Of a stretch of 64,000 nt of DNA, positions 53,932-62,973 are shown in pieces. The notes below the pieces were generated by a model. That model was not told where the DNA came from. It worked only from the letters and a program-made list of their open reading frames with translations, and searched no databases. Each line of letters begins with the position of its first letter. The first letter of the stretch is position 1. Both the position numbers and the translations under genes were made by a program. Source of the stretch: Enterocloster bolteae (GTDB taxonomy: Bacteria > Bacillota > Clostridia > Lachnospirales > Lachnospiraceae). The stretch covers positions 6,448,001 through 6,512,000 of the forward strand of contig NZ_CP022464.2 in NCBI RefSeq assembly GCF_002234575.2, in the 5' to 3' direction.

Positions 53932-55251
53932 CTATTTTGCAAGTCTTTTCGTGTACCGAACCATCATGTATATCACAAAAACTGCAATCACAATCTCTGT
54001 TACCGGCATAGAAAACCAAATAAAATCAGCCTTGGCCACCGTTGGCAGCAGCATAATCAGCGCTCCGCTAATCACCAGCCCGCGGCCGACGGAAACAACA
54101 AACGACGCAGCCGGCTTCATCAGGGATTGAAAATAATAAGTTGAAAATATATTAAGCGGGAGCAGCAGAAACGAAATACCATAACACCGCATGATGGAAG
54201 GAGCTATCTGCAGCACCGCTTCTGTCGGTTTCATAAAAATACGGACAAAGCCATTTGGAACCAGCACCACCAATGTTGTCCAGAAGATCCCAAAAAAGGC
54301 TACCGTACCCAAAGCATACTTCAGTGTTTCTTTCATACGCCCCCAGTGTTCTGCCCCGTAATTAATGGAAAAAATAGGCTGGGAAGCCTGCCCCACACTG
54401 TATGCGCAGCACTGGACAAACATACTGATATTCACGATCAGACCATAAACGGAAAGGGCGTCTGTTCCCAGATACCGGACAATTTGCCGGTTAAACAGCA
54501 TTGTCATGATTCCCACTGCCAAGTCAACAAAAAATGTTGAAAATCCTGTTGTCAAGATGCCCTTTACTTTAATAAATAAATAGTGAATACTCACAAATTT
54601 AAGTGTGCAGCGTTTTGAGAAAAAGTGAGTCAGCATAATCAGCAGCGTAATACACGCGCCCGCCGCGGTTGCAAGGCCAGCCCCCAAAATCCCCATGTCC
54701 ATGGCAAAGACAAAGAAATAGTCACCAAAAACATTAAAAATACCACCGCCAAGGACCGCCGCGGTTGCAAGGCCGGGTGCGTTGTCATTCCGAAGAAACG
54801 CCGCCAGCATCTGGTTGAAAACAAAGACAGGAATAACGATCTTAATCGGGAACAAATAGGCTTTTGTCAATGGCAGAAGTGTTTGTTCCGCGCCAAACAG
54901 CCGAAGCAAAGGCTCTCCAAAGAAAACAATACCAGTCCAAGCAATCGCGGCAAGGGCGGCTGTGCCCAGGAGCGCCGTGGAAAAAAACTCGTTATAGCAG
55001 CCATTTTCCCGCCGTCCTTTTTCTGAACTATAAAGGACAGATCCGCCGATTCCCATAAACAGCCCCAGACTGTAAATAATATTAAAGATTGGCATTACAA
55101 CAGACATGGCCGCTGTTCCTGACGGCCCGTGATATTGGCCGACCATAGCCATATCCACAAGTCCATAAACAGAAGATATACACGCGCTGCCAAAAGCAGC
55201 GCCAAGATATTTCAGGTAGAGCGGCTTAATTTTTCCAGTTAACAAATTCAT
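53932..55251 (-). CDS. MATE family efflux transporter
   Basis: 439 residues with twelve predicted spans. GAAFGSACISSVYGLVDMAM at the start and FNIIYSLGLFMGIGGSVLYS are characteristic of the NorM/MepA-like branch. It should export cationic or drug-like compounds in exchange for Na+ or H+. GGAGG lies before the ATG. A strong promoter and a terminator hairpin precede it, so it appears inducible by attenuation. First complete chromosomal gene after the attachment site. Confidence 0.92.
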   Translation of the reverse strand: MNLLTGKIKPLYLKYLGAAFGSACISSVYGLVDMAMVGQYHGPSGTAAMSVVMPIFNIIYSLGLFMGIGGSVLYSSEKGRRENGCYNEFFSTALLGTAALAAIAWTGIVFFGEPLLRLFGAEQTLLPLTKAYLFPIKIVIPVFVFNQMLAAFLRNDNAPGLATAAVLGGGIFNVFGDYFFVFAMDMGILGAGLATAAGACITLLIMLTHFFSKRCTLKFVSIHYLFIKVKGILTTGFSTFFVDLAVGIMTMLFNRQIVRYLGTDALSVYGLIVNISMFVQCCAYSVGQASQPIFSINYGAEHWGRMKETLKYALGTVAFFGIFWTTLVVLVPNGFVRIFMKPTEAVLQIAPSIMRCYGISFLLLPLNIFSTYYFQSLMKPAASFVVSVGRGLVISGALIMLLPTVAKADFIWFSMPVTEIVIAVFVIYMMVRYTKRLAK

Positions 55252-55279
55252 TTATGTTTCCTCCTTTAAGCATAAAAAT

Positions 55280-55381
55280 AGCCGGATAAGAGACCGAACA
55301 TAGACAGTTTTCTTATCCGGCTGTGCCATACGTGACCGCAGCCCTCCGAAAAAACCACTATATCCGACATCTTATCCGGCC
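55280..55381 (-). promoter_or_regulatory. Attenuator-like leader of the MATE gene
   Basis: On the minus strand AGCCGGATAAGA (55322-55311) pairs perfectly with TCTTATCCGGCT (55291-55280), followed by ATTTTTAT, 29 nt before the start codon: a terminator. A second copy of the left arm, GGCCGGATAAGA (55381-55370), could pair with the same right arm. Between them, and before, a 10-codon frame MFIGGLIIVV begins near 55412. This fits an attenuation mechanism; ligand unknown. Confidence 0.7.
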
Positions 55382-55419
55382 TTATACTACGATTATAAGT
55401 CCTCCGATGAACATGAGGT

Positions 55420-55448
55420 ATGATACCTTATATAAAAGAAAATGTCAA
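55420..55448 (-). promoter_or_regulatory. Promoter of the MATE gene
   Basis: Minus strand -35 TTGACA (55448-55443), 17-bp spacer, -10 TATCAT (55425-55420). It gives a leader of about 160 nt that includes the attenuator. Confidence 0.85.
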
Positions 55449-55782
55449 TCGGGTTTTTAAATCTTAAAAAATCCAGACCTTGGGCATGGACGGAAGCGAA
55501 AAAAAGATAACCAATATGGTAGAGGCCGCTGCCGCTAAGGTTGTCGCCGCAAAAAGCGAGGGAGAATGACATCCTGTTACTGCTGCATCGTATAACGGCC
55601 TCCCCAACTGCCTTTCTTTTGCGGCTGATATAAGTATACCATATTGGCCTGATCCATTGCCGGAACAATTATAATTGCATCCATGAATTGACCTTGCTCC
55701 CGGCTTTTTTTGCTTTTTACCGTACCCCTTCGGCATATCAGACATATATTATCATAAAAGCATTAACCGAGGACCATTGTAT
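55449..55782. other. Intergenic region with no convincing gene
   Basis: A 93-codon minus-strand frame (55464-55745, start MSDMPKGYGKKQKKPGARSI) lacks a family match and its C-terminal half is low-complexity; a 27-codon plus-strand frame near 55487 (MDGSEKKITNM) has no ribosome site. Either may be a decayed small gene. GAGGACC ahead of 55783 serves the next gene. Confidence 0.4.
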
Positions 55783-56631
55783 ATGAATAACAATAATCCC
55801 TACTCTGTACCATCACTTAAGATGACCCAGGTAGAAGACCCGATTGATCCAGGTTTCACATATCCTGATACCGATGTAGTAATTCCATCTCCTGACGATG
55901 AAATCGACCCTGATTTTTCCGTTATGCCACCCTACTACCCGGACTACCCTGTACGTCCGGACTATCCTGTACGCCCTAATTATCCTGTACGCCCTAATTA
56001 TCCTGTACGGCCCAATTATCCCATCCCCTGCGTGTTCTGCAACAATAACCAGTGGATTCGCGGCGGAATACGCCTGTTAAACGCCGCCACCGGATATAAC
56101 CCATTTACCGTGTATATAGATAACCAGGCTGTTTTCTCCGGACTGGATTTTTCTGAAGTGACCCAGTACCGCCAGCTGTCCCAGGGCTATCATACATTCT
56201 CCATTATGGGCTCCAACGGTTACGTATATCTCCGCAAATCCATGTATGTGGGTGACGGAATGGCCACCATCGCCATTGTCAACTCCTCCACGGGCCTGGA
56301 CCTGGTATCCATCCGTGATACGGCATGCCCCACGGACTGGACCTCTTCCTGCTTCCGGGTCTGCAATTTAGCCTATTACAGCGGACCAGTCAATGCCTCC
56401 CTGGGCAATATCTATTTTAACTCAGTAAACTTTGCCGATGCAGCCAGCTTCAGCCGGCTCAGCTCCGGTAACTATACCCTGCGTGTGGCCCGCTCCGCCC
56501 GCCCAGAAAACACCCTGGTTACCACGCCGGTAACATTAAATCCATCCCGGATTTATACCCTGTATGTGTTAAACTGGAATCCCTCCGCGGATACCATCCA
56601 GACACTTCTGGTAGAAGACCGGAGAAGTTAG
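55783..56631 (+). CDS. DUF4397-like protein with YPVRPN repeats
   Basis: 282 residues without a signal peptide. After an acidic N-terminus come four 6-residue repeats YPVRP(D/N), then CVFCNNNQWIRGGIRLLNAA TGYNPFTVYID, the start of a DUF4397 domain of two beta-sandwich modules (RLLNAATGYNPFTVYIDNQA; RVARSARPENTLVTTPVTLN). Clostridial proteins of this type are linked to spore or envelope surface; the location is inference. Start ATG 55783 preferred over TTG 55777. Confidence 0.78.
   Translation: MNNNNPYSVPSLKMTQVEDPIDPGFTYPDTDVVIPSPDDEIDPDFSVMPPYYPDYPVRPDYPVRPNYPVRPNYPVRPNYPIPCVFCNNNQWIRGGIRLLNAATGYNPFTVYIDNQAVFSGLDFSEVTQYRQLSQGYHTFSIMGSNGYVYLRKSMYVGDGMATIAIVNSSTGLDLVSIRDTACPTDWTSSCFRVCNLAYYSGPVNASLGNIYFNSVNFADAASFSRLSSGNYTLRVARSARPENTLVTTPVTLNPSRIYTLYVLNWNPSADTIQTLLVEDRRS
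55945..56016 (+). repeat. Four 18-bp tandem coding repeats
   Basis: Units such as TATCCTGTACGCCCTAAT begin at 55945, 55963, 55981 and 55999; two are identical. They encode YPVRP(D/N). Unit number could vary between strains without frame change. Confidence 0.9.
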
Positions 56632-56642
56632 TCAGTGATCAT

Positions 56643-56678
56643 GAGGGAGCAGCATAAATTAATGCGGCTCCCTCCTTA
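56643..56678 (+). terminator. Terminator after the repeat-protein gene
   Basis: GAGGGAGC (56643-56650) pairs with GCTCCCTC (56667-56674), with further pairing of GCAT/ATGC inside, followed by CTTATTTT. Confidence 0.85.
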
Positions 56679-56786
56679 TTTTCCTCTTATTTACCACCTT
56701 AATTTCGGATGAAATCCTGTGTTTACGGCTCTGTTTGTGATAAAATAGTACAGGACACAGAGCCATACAGAAAGGAAAACCTGCCA

Positions 56787-57773
56787 ATGATACGCTATGG
56801 AACCATAGGAACCAACTTTATCGTGGACCGTTTCCAGGAAGCCGCAATGGAAAATCCCAGCCTTCATTACAGTGCTGTCTATTCCAGAAATCAGGAAACA
56901 GCCGGAAACTTCGCAGCAAAATACGGGGTTGAAACAACATACACGGATCTGAATGCCTTTGCCTGCGCTGATGACCTGGACGCTGTCTATATTGCCAGCC
57001 CAAACAGCTTCCACTATGAACAGGCCGCACTTTTATTATCCCATGGAAAGCATGTTCTGTGCGAAAAGCCTATTACCTCCAATGCCAGGGAACTGGAACA
57101 CCTGATTCAGCTGGCCGGCCAAAACAACGTGATTTTATTGGAAGCCATCCGCAGCATCTTTACGCCCGGCTACCAGGCCCTGGCAAAACATCTTCCCAAA
57201 CTGGGAACCATCCGCAGGGCCAGCTTCCATTTCTGCCAGTATTCTTCGCGCTATGACAAGTTCAAATCCGGAATTGTGGAAAACGCATTTAACCCCATCT
57301 TTTCCAACGGTGCGCTTATGGATATAGGCGTTTACTGCGTACATCCTCTTGTGCGCCTGTTTGGAATGCCGGAAAAAATCAAAACAGACGCCGTCCTCCT
57401 GGAAAACGGCATTGACGGATCCGGGACAATCCTTGGCGTGTACAAGGATATGCAGGCTGAACTGGTGTATTCCAAAATCAGCAGCAGCCGTATTCCCAGC
57501 CAGATTCAGGGTGAAAACGGCACCATTACCACCGAAGGAATCGACCACCCCCACCAGCTTATTTTTTATGACAGAGCAGGCGGCAGACAGGTCCTGTACC
57601 AGGGTCCTGCCAAGGCGGACATGTCCGGTGAGATAGCGGAATGGCTCCGCCTTATATCAGCGGGACCCGGCAGCAATATACATAACCGGTATTCCCTGAT
57701 GGCCCTTCAGGTCATGGACGAGGCCAGAAAGCAGATGGGAATTGTGTTTCCGGCGGATGAAACCTTTGCCTGA
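56787..57773 (+). CDS. Gfo/Idh/MocA-family NAD(P) oxidoreductase
   Basis: 328 residues from MIRYGTIGTNFIVDRFQEAA. The Rossmann start GTIGTN, the DAVYIASPNSFHYEQA segment, and VLCEKPITSNARELEHLIQL (with the EKP motif) are diagnostic. The substrate, probably a sugar, inositol or related polyol, cannot be deduced. AAAGGA precedes ATG 56787; upstream in-frame codons lack a ribosome site. Stands alone between two terminated or promoter-bearing units. Confidence 0.92.
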   Translation: MIRYGTIGTNFIVDRFQEAAMENPSLHYSAVYSRNQETAGNFAAKYGVETTYTDLNAFACADDLDAVYIASPNSFHYEQAALLLSHGKHVLCEKPITSNARELEHLIQLAGQNNVILLEAIRSIFTPGYQALAKHLPKLGTIRRASFHFCQYSSRYDKFKSGIVENAFNPIFSNGALMDIGVYCVHPLVRLFGMPEKIKTDAVLLENGIDGSGTILGVYKDMQAELVYSKISSSRIPSQIQGENGTITTEGIDHPHQLIFYDRAGGRQVLYQGPAKADMSGEIAEWLRLISAGPGSNIHNRYSLMALQVMDEARKQMGIVFPADETFA

Positions 57774-57783
57774 TATTACATTT

Positions 57784-57850
57784 TATCCAGCAGATAATAC
57801 ATGGTTTTGCAGGCGGATGATACACAGTTTGCAGGCAGATGATACACAGT
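57784..57850. repeat. 22-bp direct repeats ahead of icd
   Basis: TTTGCAGGCGGATGATACAC at 57806 and TTTGCAGGCAGATGATACAC at 57828 are 22 bp apart (one change); a weaker copy CAGCAGATAATACATGG precedes them at 57788. Possible operator sites about 70-130 bp before the icd start. A -10-like TATACT/TATAAA lies near 57880-57890. Confidence 0.65.
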
Positions 57851-57918
57851 TTTCTCTTGTGCGAAACCCCAATTCGTCGTATACTATAAAATAATGCGAA
57901 AATTCAGGAGGATACAGT

Positions 57919-59115
57919 ATGGACAAGATTAAGATGACCACCCCGATTGTTGAGATGGACGGCGATGAGATGACTCGAATTCTCTGGCAGATGATCAAAG
58001 ACGACCTGCTGCTGCCATACATAGATTTAAAGACAGAGTACTATGACCTTGGACTGGAATACAGGGATGAGACCAACGACCAGGTAACCGTTGATTCCGC
58101 CAATGCCACCAAAAAGTACGGCGTGGCTGTTAAATGTGCCACCATCACCCCCAACGCCGCCCGCGTGGAGGAATACCACCTGAAGGAAATGTGGAAGAGC
58201 CCCAACGGAACCATCCGCGCCATCCTGGACGGAACCGTGTTCCGCGCCCCTATTGTAGTAAAGGGAATCGAACCATGTGTTAAGAACTGGAAGAAACCCA
58301 TCACCATTGCCAGACATGCCTACGGCGATGTCTACAAGGGTTCTGAGATGAAGATACCGGGTCCGGGAAAGGTGGAGCTGGTTTACACGGCCGGGGATGG
58401 TTCCGAGAGCCGGGAACTGGTTCACGACTTCACCTGTCCGGGCATCGTACAGGGCATGCACAATATCAATCAATCCATTGAAAGCTTTGCCAGAAGCTGC
58501 TTCAACTATGCCCTGGATACAAAACAGGACCTCTGGTTCGCCACCAAGGATACCATTTCCAAAAAATACGACCATACCTTCAAGGATATTTTCCAGGAAA
58601 TTTTCGACAGCGAGTATGCTGAAAAATTTAAGGCTGCCGGCATCACCTATTTCTACACCCTGATTGACGACGCCGTAGCCCGTGTCATGAAATCCGAGGG
58701 CGGTTACATCTGGGCCTGCAAGAACTACGACGGCGACGTCATGAGCGACATGATATCCTCTGCTTTCGGCTCCCTGGCCATGATGACCTCTGTCCTGGTA
58801 TCCCCGGACGGCAACTATGAATACGAGGCAGCCCACGGAACCGTACAGCGCCACTACTACAAGCACTTAAAGGGCGAGGAGACTTCCACCAACTCCGTGG
58901 CAACCATCTTTGCCTGGACCGGCGCACTGCGCAAGCGCGGCGAGCTGGACGGCAACAACGAGCTGATGGAATTTGCTGACAGGCTGGAAAAGGCCACCAT
59001 TGACACCATTGAGAACGGCGAGATGACAAAAGACCTGGCTCTGATTACCACCATTCCAAATCCAGTTGTACTTAACAGCGGGGACTTTATTAAGGCTGTT
59101 GCTAAGAGGCTGTAA
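57919..59115 (+). CDS. icd: NADP-dependent isocitrate dehydrogenase
   Basis: 398 residues of the eukaryote-like (type II) IDH subfamily: TPIVEMDGDEMTRILWQMIK, the substrate loop KSPNGTIRAILDGTVFRAPI, RHAYGDVYKGSEM, and the metal-binding Asp region DAVARVMKSEGGYIWACKNY DGDVMSDM. Oxidises isocitrate to 2-oxoglutarate and CO2 with NADP+, feeding glutamate synthesis, which fits the glutamate dehydrogenase at the right edge. AGGAGG before ATG; strong terminator after. Complete. Confidence 0.96.
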   Translation: MDKIKMTTPIVEMDGDEMTRILWQMIKDDLLLPYIDLKTEYYDLGLEYRDETNDQVTVDSANATKKYGVAVKCATITPNAARVEEYHLKEMWKSPNGTIRAILDGTVFRAPIVVKGIEPCVKNWKKPITIARHAYGDVYKGSEMKIPGPGKVELVYTAGDGSESRELVHDFTCPGIVQGMHNINQSIESFARSCFNYALDTKQDLWFATKDTISKKYDHTFKDIFQEIFDSEYAEKFKAAGITYFYTLIDDAVARVMKSEGGYIWACKNYDGDVMSDMISSAFGSLAMMTSVLVSPDGNYEYEAAHGTVQRHYYKHLKGEETSTNSVATIFAWTGALRKRGELDGNNELMEFADRLEKATIDTIENGEMTKDLALITTIPNPVVLNSGDFIKAVAKRL

Positions 59116-59134
59116 AACAAACTATATTGTCTAA

Positions 59135-59182
59135 AGGGCATCCGGTCCACGGAATGATTCCGCTGGTCCGGATGCCCTTATT
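59135..59182 (+). terminator. Terminator of icd
   Basis: GGGCATCCGG (59136-59145) pairs with CCGGATGCCC (59168-59177), with inner TCC/GGA pairing and TTATTTC after it. Confidence 0.92.
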
Positions 59183-59292
59183 TCAATCCATACTGCCCTG
59201 AAAGCAAGACCATCATGAACCCCCACCGCCTTCTGGCTCTGCTCTCCATCTTCTCCGAATCAGACAGGAGGCCCTCCGGCCTCCCCGCCAAA

Positions 59293-60510
59293 TTAATCCA
59301 TAAACTGATCCCCATAACCATAGTGCTCCACCACATAGTCGATATCCTTATCGCCTCTGCCGCTTAAGCACACCAAAATGGATCCCTGCCGCATCTCCTT
59401 TGCCCTGCGCATGGCATATGCCACCGCGTGGGAGCTTTCCACTGCCGGTATGATTCCCTCATATCTGGAAAGTTTGAAAAATGCCTCCATAGCCTCCTCG
59501 TCGCTTACCGTATCGTATTTAACCCGGCCCAGATCGTGAAGGAATGCATGCTCCGGCCCCACAGACGGATAATCCAGTCCGCTGGCAATGGAGTATACAG
59601 GAGCAGGCTCTCCCTTTTCATCCTTCAGCATAATGCTCTCAAATCCATGCATAATTCCCTTTTCACCGAATTTCATGGAAGCTGCATGATCTCCCAGCGT
59701 CTCGCCTCTTCCCAACGGCTCCACCCCTGTGATATCCACCGGGTCATCCAGGAAAGGTATGAACATACCGATGGAATTGCTGCCTCCGCCCACGCAGGCG
59801 CAGACCTCGTCCGGCATCATGCCTGTCATTTCAAGGAACTGTTCCCTTGCCTCATATCCCACAACAGACTGGAAATCCCTGACCATAAGCGGGAAGGGAT
59901 GGGGGCCCAGGGCAGATCCGATACAGTAGATGGAATCCTTGTAATTTCTGGCATAGGACTCAAAGGCTGAGTCAACTGCCTCCTTCAGTGTCTTAAGGCC
60001 ATGGGTAACCGGCACTACCTTTGCCCCCAGAATCTTCATCCTGGTGACATTGGGCGCCTGTTTTGCTATGTCCACCTCGCCCATATGAATCTCGCACTCC
60101 AGACCGAAAAACGCGGCTGCCGTGGCCAGGGCCACCCCGTGCTGCCCTGCTCCGGTTTCTGCAATGAGGCGTTTCTTACCCATGAATTTTGCAAGAAGTC
60201 CTTCCCCCATACAGTGATTCAGCTTGTGGGCTCCTGTGTGGTTTAAATCCTCCCGTTTCAGATATATCTGGCAATTTCCTATTTTCCCGGACAGGCGTTC
60301 GCAGTGGTAAACAGGAGTGGGCCTTCCCTGGAATTCCTTGCGAATCCGTCTCAGCTCATTGATAAACTGGGAAGAATGGCAGATGGTCTGGTATGCATCC
60401 GCGATCTCCTCAAAAGCCGGTATCAGCTCCTCTGTAAGATAAGCGCCTCCGTAAGCGCCGAAACGGCCGTCCTTATCCGGATAATTTTTCAAATATGTCC
60501 TGTAATCCAT
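59293..60510 (-). CDS. trpB: Tryptophan synthase beta chain, stand-alone
   Basis: 405 residues from MDYRTYLKNYPDKDGRFGAY. FQGRPTPVYHCERLS, the PLP-Lys site NHTGAHKLNH, AETGAGQHGVALAT and the phosphate-binding CVGGGSNSIGMF are present, as are VEPLGRGETLGDHAASM and the C-terminal SGRGDKD. Condenses indole (or possibly another nucleophile) with serine. No trpA or other trp gene is adjacent. AAGGAGAAGG precedes ATG 60510. May salvage indole, which is common in the gut; that is inference. Confidence 0.95.
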   Translation of the reverse strand: MDYRTYLKNYPDKDGRFGAYGGAYLTEELIPAFEEIADAYQTICHSSQFINELRRIRKEFQGRPTPVYHCERLSGKIGNCQIYLKREDLNHTGAHKLNHCMGEGLLAKFMGKKRLIAETGAGQHGVALATAAAFFGLECEIHMGEVDIAKQAPNVTRMKILGAKVVPVTHGLKTLKEAVDSAFESYARNYKDSIYCIGSALGPHPFPLMVRDFQSVVGYEAREQFLEMTGMMPDEVCACVGGGSNSIGMFIPFLDDPVDITGVEPLGRGETLGDHAASMKFGEKGIMHGFESIMLKDEKGEPAPVYSIASGLDYPSVGPEHAFLHDLGRVKYDTVSDEEAMEAFFKLSRYEGIIPAVESSHAVAYAMRRAKEMRQGSILVCLSGRGDKDIDYVVEHYGYGDQFMD

Positions 60511-60659
60511 GTCCTTCTCCTTAGCGGTGTATTTTCTATCCATTATAGCCTTATTCCCGCGGCGTTTCAATCTGTATTGCTGTTTTTCACCTGCTGATTT
60601 TTTCCCTGCACGCAGCCCCGGCCGTACCCATGGATTTAATCTGAACCACCTTTGCTAAA

Positions 60660-60722
60660 CGGATCGGAGTACGAAATGGACCGGAATACGAAATGAACCG
60701 GAATGCTATACGGACCGGAACG
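60660..60722. repeat. Short tandem repeats at the end of the sulfhydrylase gene
   Basis: Units of about 17 bp, ACCGGAATACGAAATG and variants (GGATCGGAGTACGAAATG; ACCGGAATGCTATACGG; ACCGGAACGC), follow each other; the last reaches the final codons of the gene at 60706. The segment 60511-60705 otherwise has no gene. Confidence 0.7.
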
Positions 60723-62013
60723 CTTCCTCCAAATCCTCCAAAATATCGTCAATGTGTTCTGTCCCGATGGACAGCCGGATGGTACCGGGACGGATTCCCT
60801 GTTCCAGAAGCTCCTTCTCATGCATCTGGGAATGGGTGGTGGAGGCCGGGTGGATCACCAGTGACTTTACATCCGCCACATTGGCAAGAAGGGAGAACAG
60901 TTCCAGGTTGTCGATGAATTTCCTGGCATTCTCAGCCCCGCCCCTTATTTCAAACGTAAAAATAGAGCCGCCTCCCCTGGGGAAATACGTTTTGTAAAGC
61001 TGCTGCTGGATCGGATCCCGGCTCACACTGGGATGATGGACCGCCTCCACCTGGGGATGCGCATTCAGATATTCCACCACCTTAAGCGCGTTTTCCACAT
61101 GGCGTTCCACCCGCAGGGAAAGTGTCTCCAGCCCCTGTAAAAACAAAAAGCCGTGGAAGGGTGAGAGGGTCGCCCCTGTATCCCTTAGAAGAATGGCCCG
61201 TATCCGGGTGACAAAGGCAGCCGCTCCCACATCCTGGGCAAAACGGATTCCGTGGTAGCTGGCATTTGGCTCTGAAAGTCCCGGGAATTTTTTGGAAGCA
61301 GCCCAGTCAAACCTTCCGCCGTCCACAATCACGCCGCCCACCGCAGTTCCATGACCGCCGATGAACTTTGTGGCTGAATGTACCACGATGTCAGCACCGT
61401 ACTCAATGGGACGGACAAGATACGGCGTTGCAAAGGTATTATCTATTACCAAAGGAATCTGATGCCGGTGTGCAATAGAAGCAATTTTTTCTATATCAGC
61501 GATATCGGAATTAGGGTTTCCCAGTGTCTCTATAAAGACAGCCTTTGTATTATCCCTGATAGCTGCCTCTACCGCCTCTAAATCAGCCGGATCCACAAAT
61601 GTAGTCTCCACCCCGTATTCCGGAAAGGTGTGGGCCAGGTAATTGTAGGTGCCGCCGTATATATGGCCGGAAGACACAATATGATCCCCTGCCCGTGTCA
61701 GGTTCTGGAAGGTATAGGACAGGGCCGCAGCCCCGGAAGCCGTGGCCAGGGCTGCCACGCCGCCTTCCAGCTGCGCCATTCTCTGTTCAAATACATCCAG
61801 GGTAGGATTGGTAAGACGGCTGTATATATTTCCCGGGTCGCTGAGATTGAATCGTGCCGCCGCGTGGTCGCAGTTATCAAATACATACGATGATGTCTGG
61901 TAAATCGGTACCGACCTTGCCCCTGTTGAAGGGTCGGGCTGCTCCTGACCTCCGTGAAGCTGGGTTGTCTCAAATTTAAAATGTCTGTCTGATCTCTTAC
62001 GCTTCTCTCCCAT
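60706..62013 (-). CDS. metY: O-acetylhomoserine (thiol)-lyase
   Basis: 435 residues of the Cys/Met metabolism PLP family. FETTQLHGGQEQPDPSTGAR, PIYQTSSYVFDN, YSRLTNPTLDVFEQRMAQLE, SSGHIYGGTYN and the PLP-Lys in VVHSATKFIGGHGTAVGG are family marks; length and the long central insertion fit O-acetylhomoserine sulfhydrylase better than cystathionine gamma-synthase. Makes homocysteine (or cysteine from O-acetylserine) with sulfide. GGAGG before ATG. Monocistronic. Confidence 0.95.
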   Translation of the reverse strand: MGEKRKRSDRHFKFETTQLHGGQEQPDPSTGARSVPIYQTSSYVFDNCDHAAARFNLSDPGNIYSRLTNPTLDVFEQRMAQLEGGVAALATASGAAALSYTFQNLTRAGDHIVSSGHIYGGTYNYLAHTFPEYGVETTFVDPADLEAVEAAIRDNTKAVFIETLGNPNSDIADIEKIASIAHRHQIPLVIDNTFATPYLVRPIEYGADIVVHSATKFIGGHGTAVGGVIVDGGRFDWAASKKFPGLSEPNASYHGIRFAQDVGAAAFVTRIRAILLRDTGATLSPFHGFLFLQGLETLSLRVERHVENALKVVEYLNAHPQVEAVHHPSVSRDPIQQQLYKTYFPRGGGSIFTFEIRGGAENARKFIDNLELFSLLANVADVKSLVIHPASTTHSQMHEKELLEQGIRPGTIRLSIGTEHIDDILEDLEEAFRSV

Positions 62014-62142
62014 GATATTGTCCTCCGTCTCTTAATTCCTACTATTTCTATAGGTTTAATTGATAATATCATGGTATTTTTTTCCTGTCAAGAATTTATT
62101 TACGTACATTCTTAAACCTTATTTTTGAGTCCCCGCGCATTC

Positions 62143-62973
62143 TCAAACCATACTTCCCTTATCCATCTCAGGCATTCCCGGCGCGCTTTTATCAGAGGGC
62201 GCGCATCCAAACATTTTTTTGTAAGCCCTGAAAAAACTGGAGTAGTCTCCAAATCCCGCTCTGGACGCTGCCTCTGCTGCCGGCACCCCCATTGACAGCT
62301 CTTTTCTCACAATGGCCATGCGCTTATATAGGATGTACCGGGCCACCGTGGTTCCCGTGGCCCTCTTAAATACAGCTGTGAGATGATTTTTGCTCATATA
62401 GAAGGTCTGTGCCAGCCCTTCCAGGCTCAGCGGAGCGGACAGATTCTGGTTGATATAGCGGATGATTTCCTGGACCTGTCCTTCCTTTCCCCTGGAAGTT
62501 CCTGAAGCCTCCCTATATATTGCAAAAATCTTGGTCAAAAGAGACAGAACCCGTGTGCGGATTGCAATATCCTGTAAATCTTTTCCATAATTTCCACACT
62601 CCTCCAGGGAGTGAAAATACCACTCCAGCTGAAACTGTTCCTCATAGCAGCACCATCCGGTTCCAAAAGGCTCCAGCAAAAGAGCCTGTTCCTCTTCCTG
62701 CAGAAGTTCGGCGGCAAAGTGCAGACGTATCCGGTTATATTCATCCGAATCCAGCACCCTTAACCCGTGAAAACAGCCCGGCGGTATGATAATCAGGCTT
62801 CCGGGCCTGGGTGTGTAGGTCCTGCCCTCCAGCAGATACTCTGCGTTGCCTGAAATCATGTAATAAACCTCATATACATCATGGCAGTGCATTTTATACT
62901 CCATATCCCCTTCATCGCTGCGCGTATGGGCATATACCACCCTCTGCGTCTTAAAACTTTCTTCCTGGTACAT
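62143..62973 (-). CDS. AraC-family transcriptional regulator
   Basis: 276 residues. N-terminal cupin: MHCHDVYEVYYMISGNAEYL, YTPRPGSLIIIPPGCFHGLR. C-terminal double helix-turn-helix: LSLEGLAQTFYMSKNHLTAV FKRATG and AEAASRAGFGDYSSFFRAYK KMFG. Typical of sugar-responsive or stress regulators; the target is unknown. GGAGG lies before the ATG. It is 129 bp from metY on the same strand, with a separate upstream region. Confidence 0.93.
   Translation of the reverse strand: MYQEESFKTQRVVYAHTRSDEGDMEYKMHCHDVYEVYYMISGNAEYLLEGRTYTPRPGSLIIIPPGCFHGLRVLDSDEYNRIRLHFAAELLQEEEQALLLEPFGTGWCCYEEQFQLEWYFHSLEECGNYGKDLQDIAIRTRVLSLLTKIFAIYREASGTSRGKEGQVQEIIRYINQNLSAPLSLEGLAQTFYMSKNHLTAVFKRATGTTVARYILYKRMAIVRKELSMGVPAAEAASRAGFGDYSSFFRAYKKMFGCAPSDKSAPGMPEMDKGSMV

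Noticed and set aside
55464..55745. 93-codon minus-strand frame before the DUF4397-like gene
   Set aside because: Low-complexity second half and no recognisable family; it also covers the MATE promoter side region.
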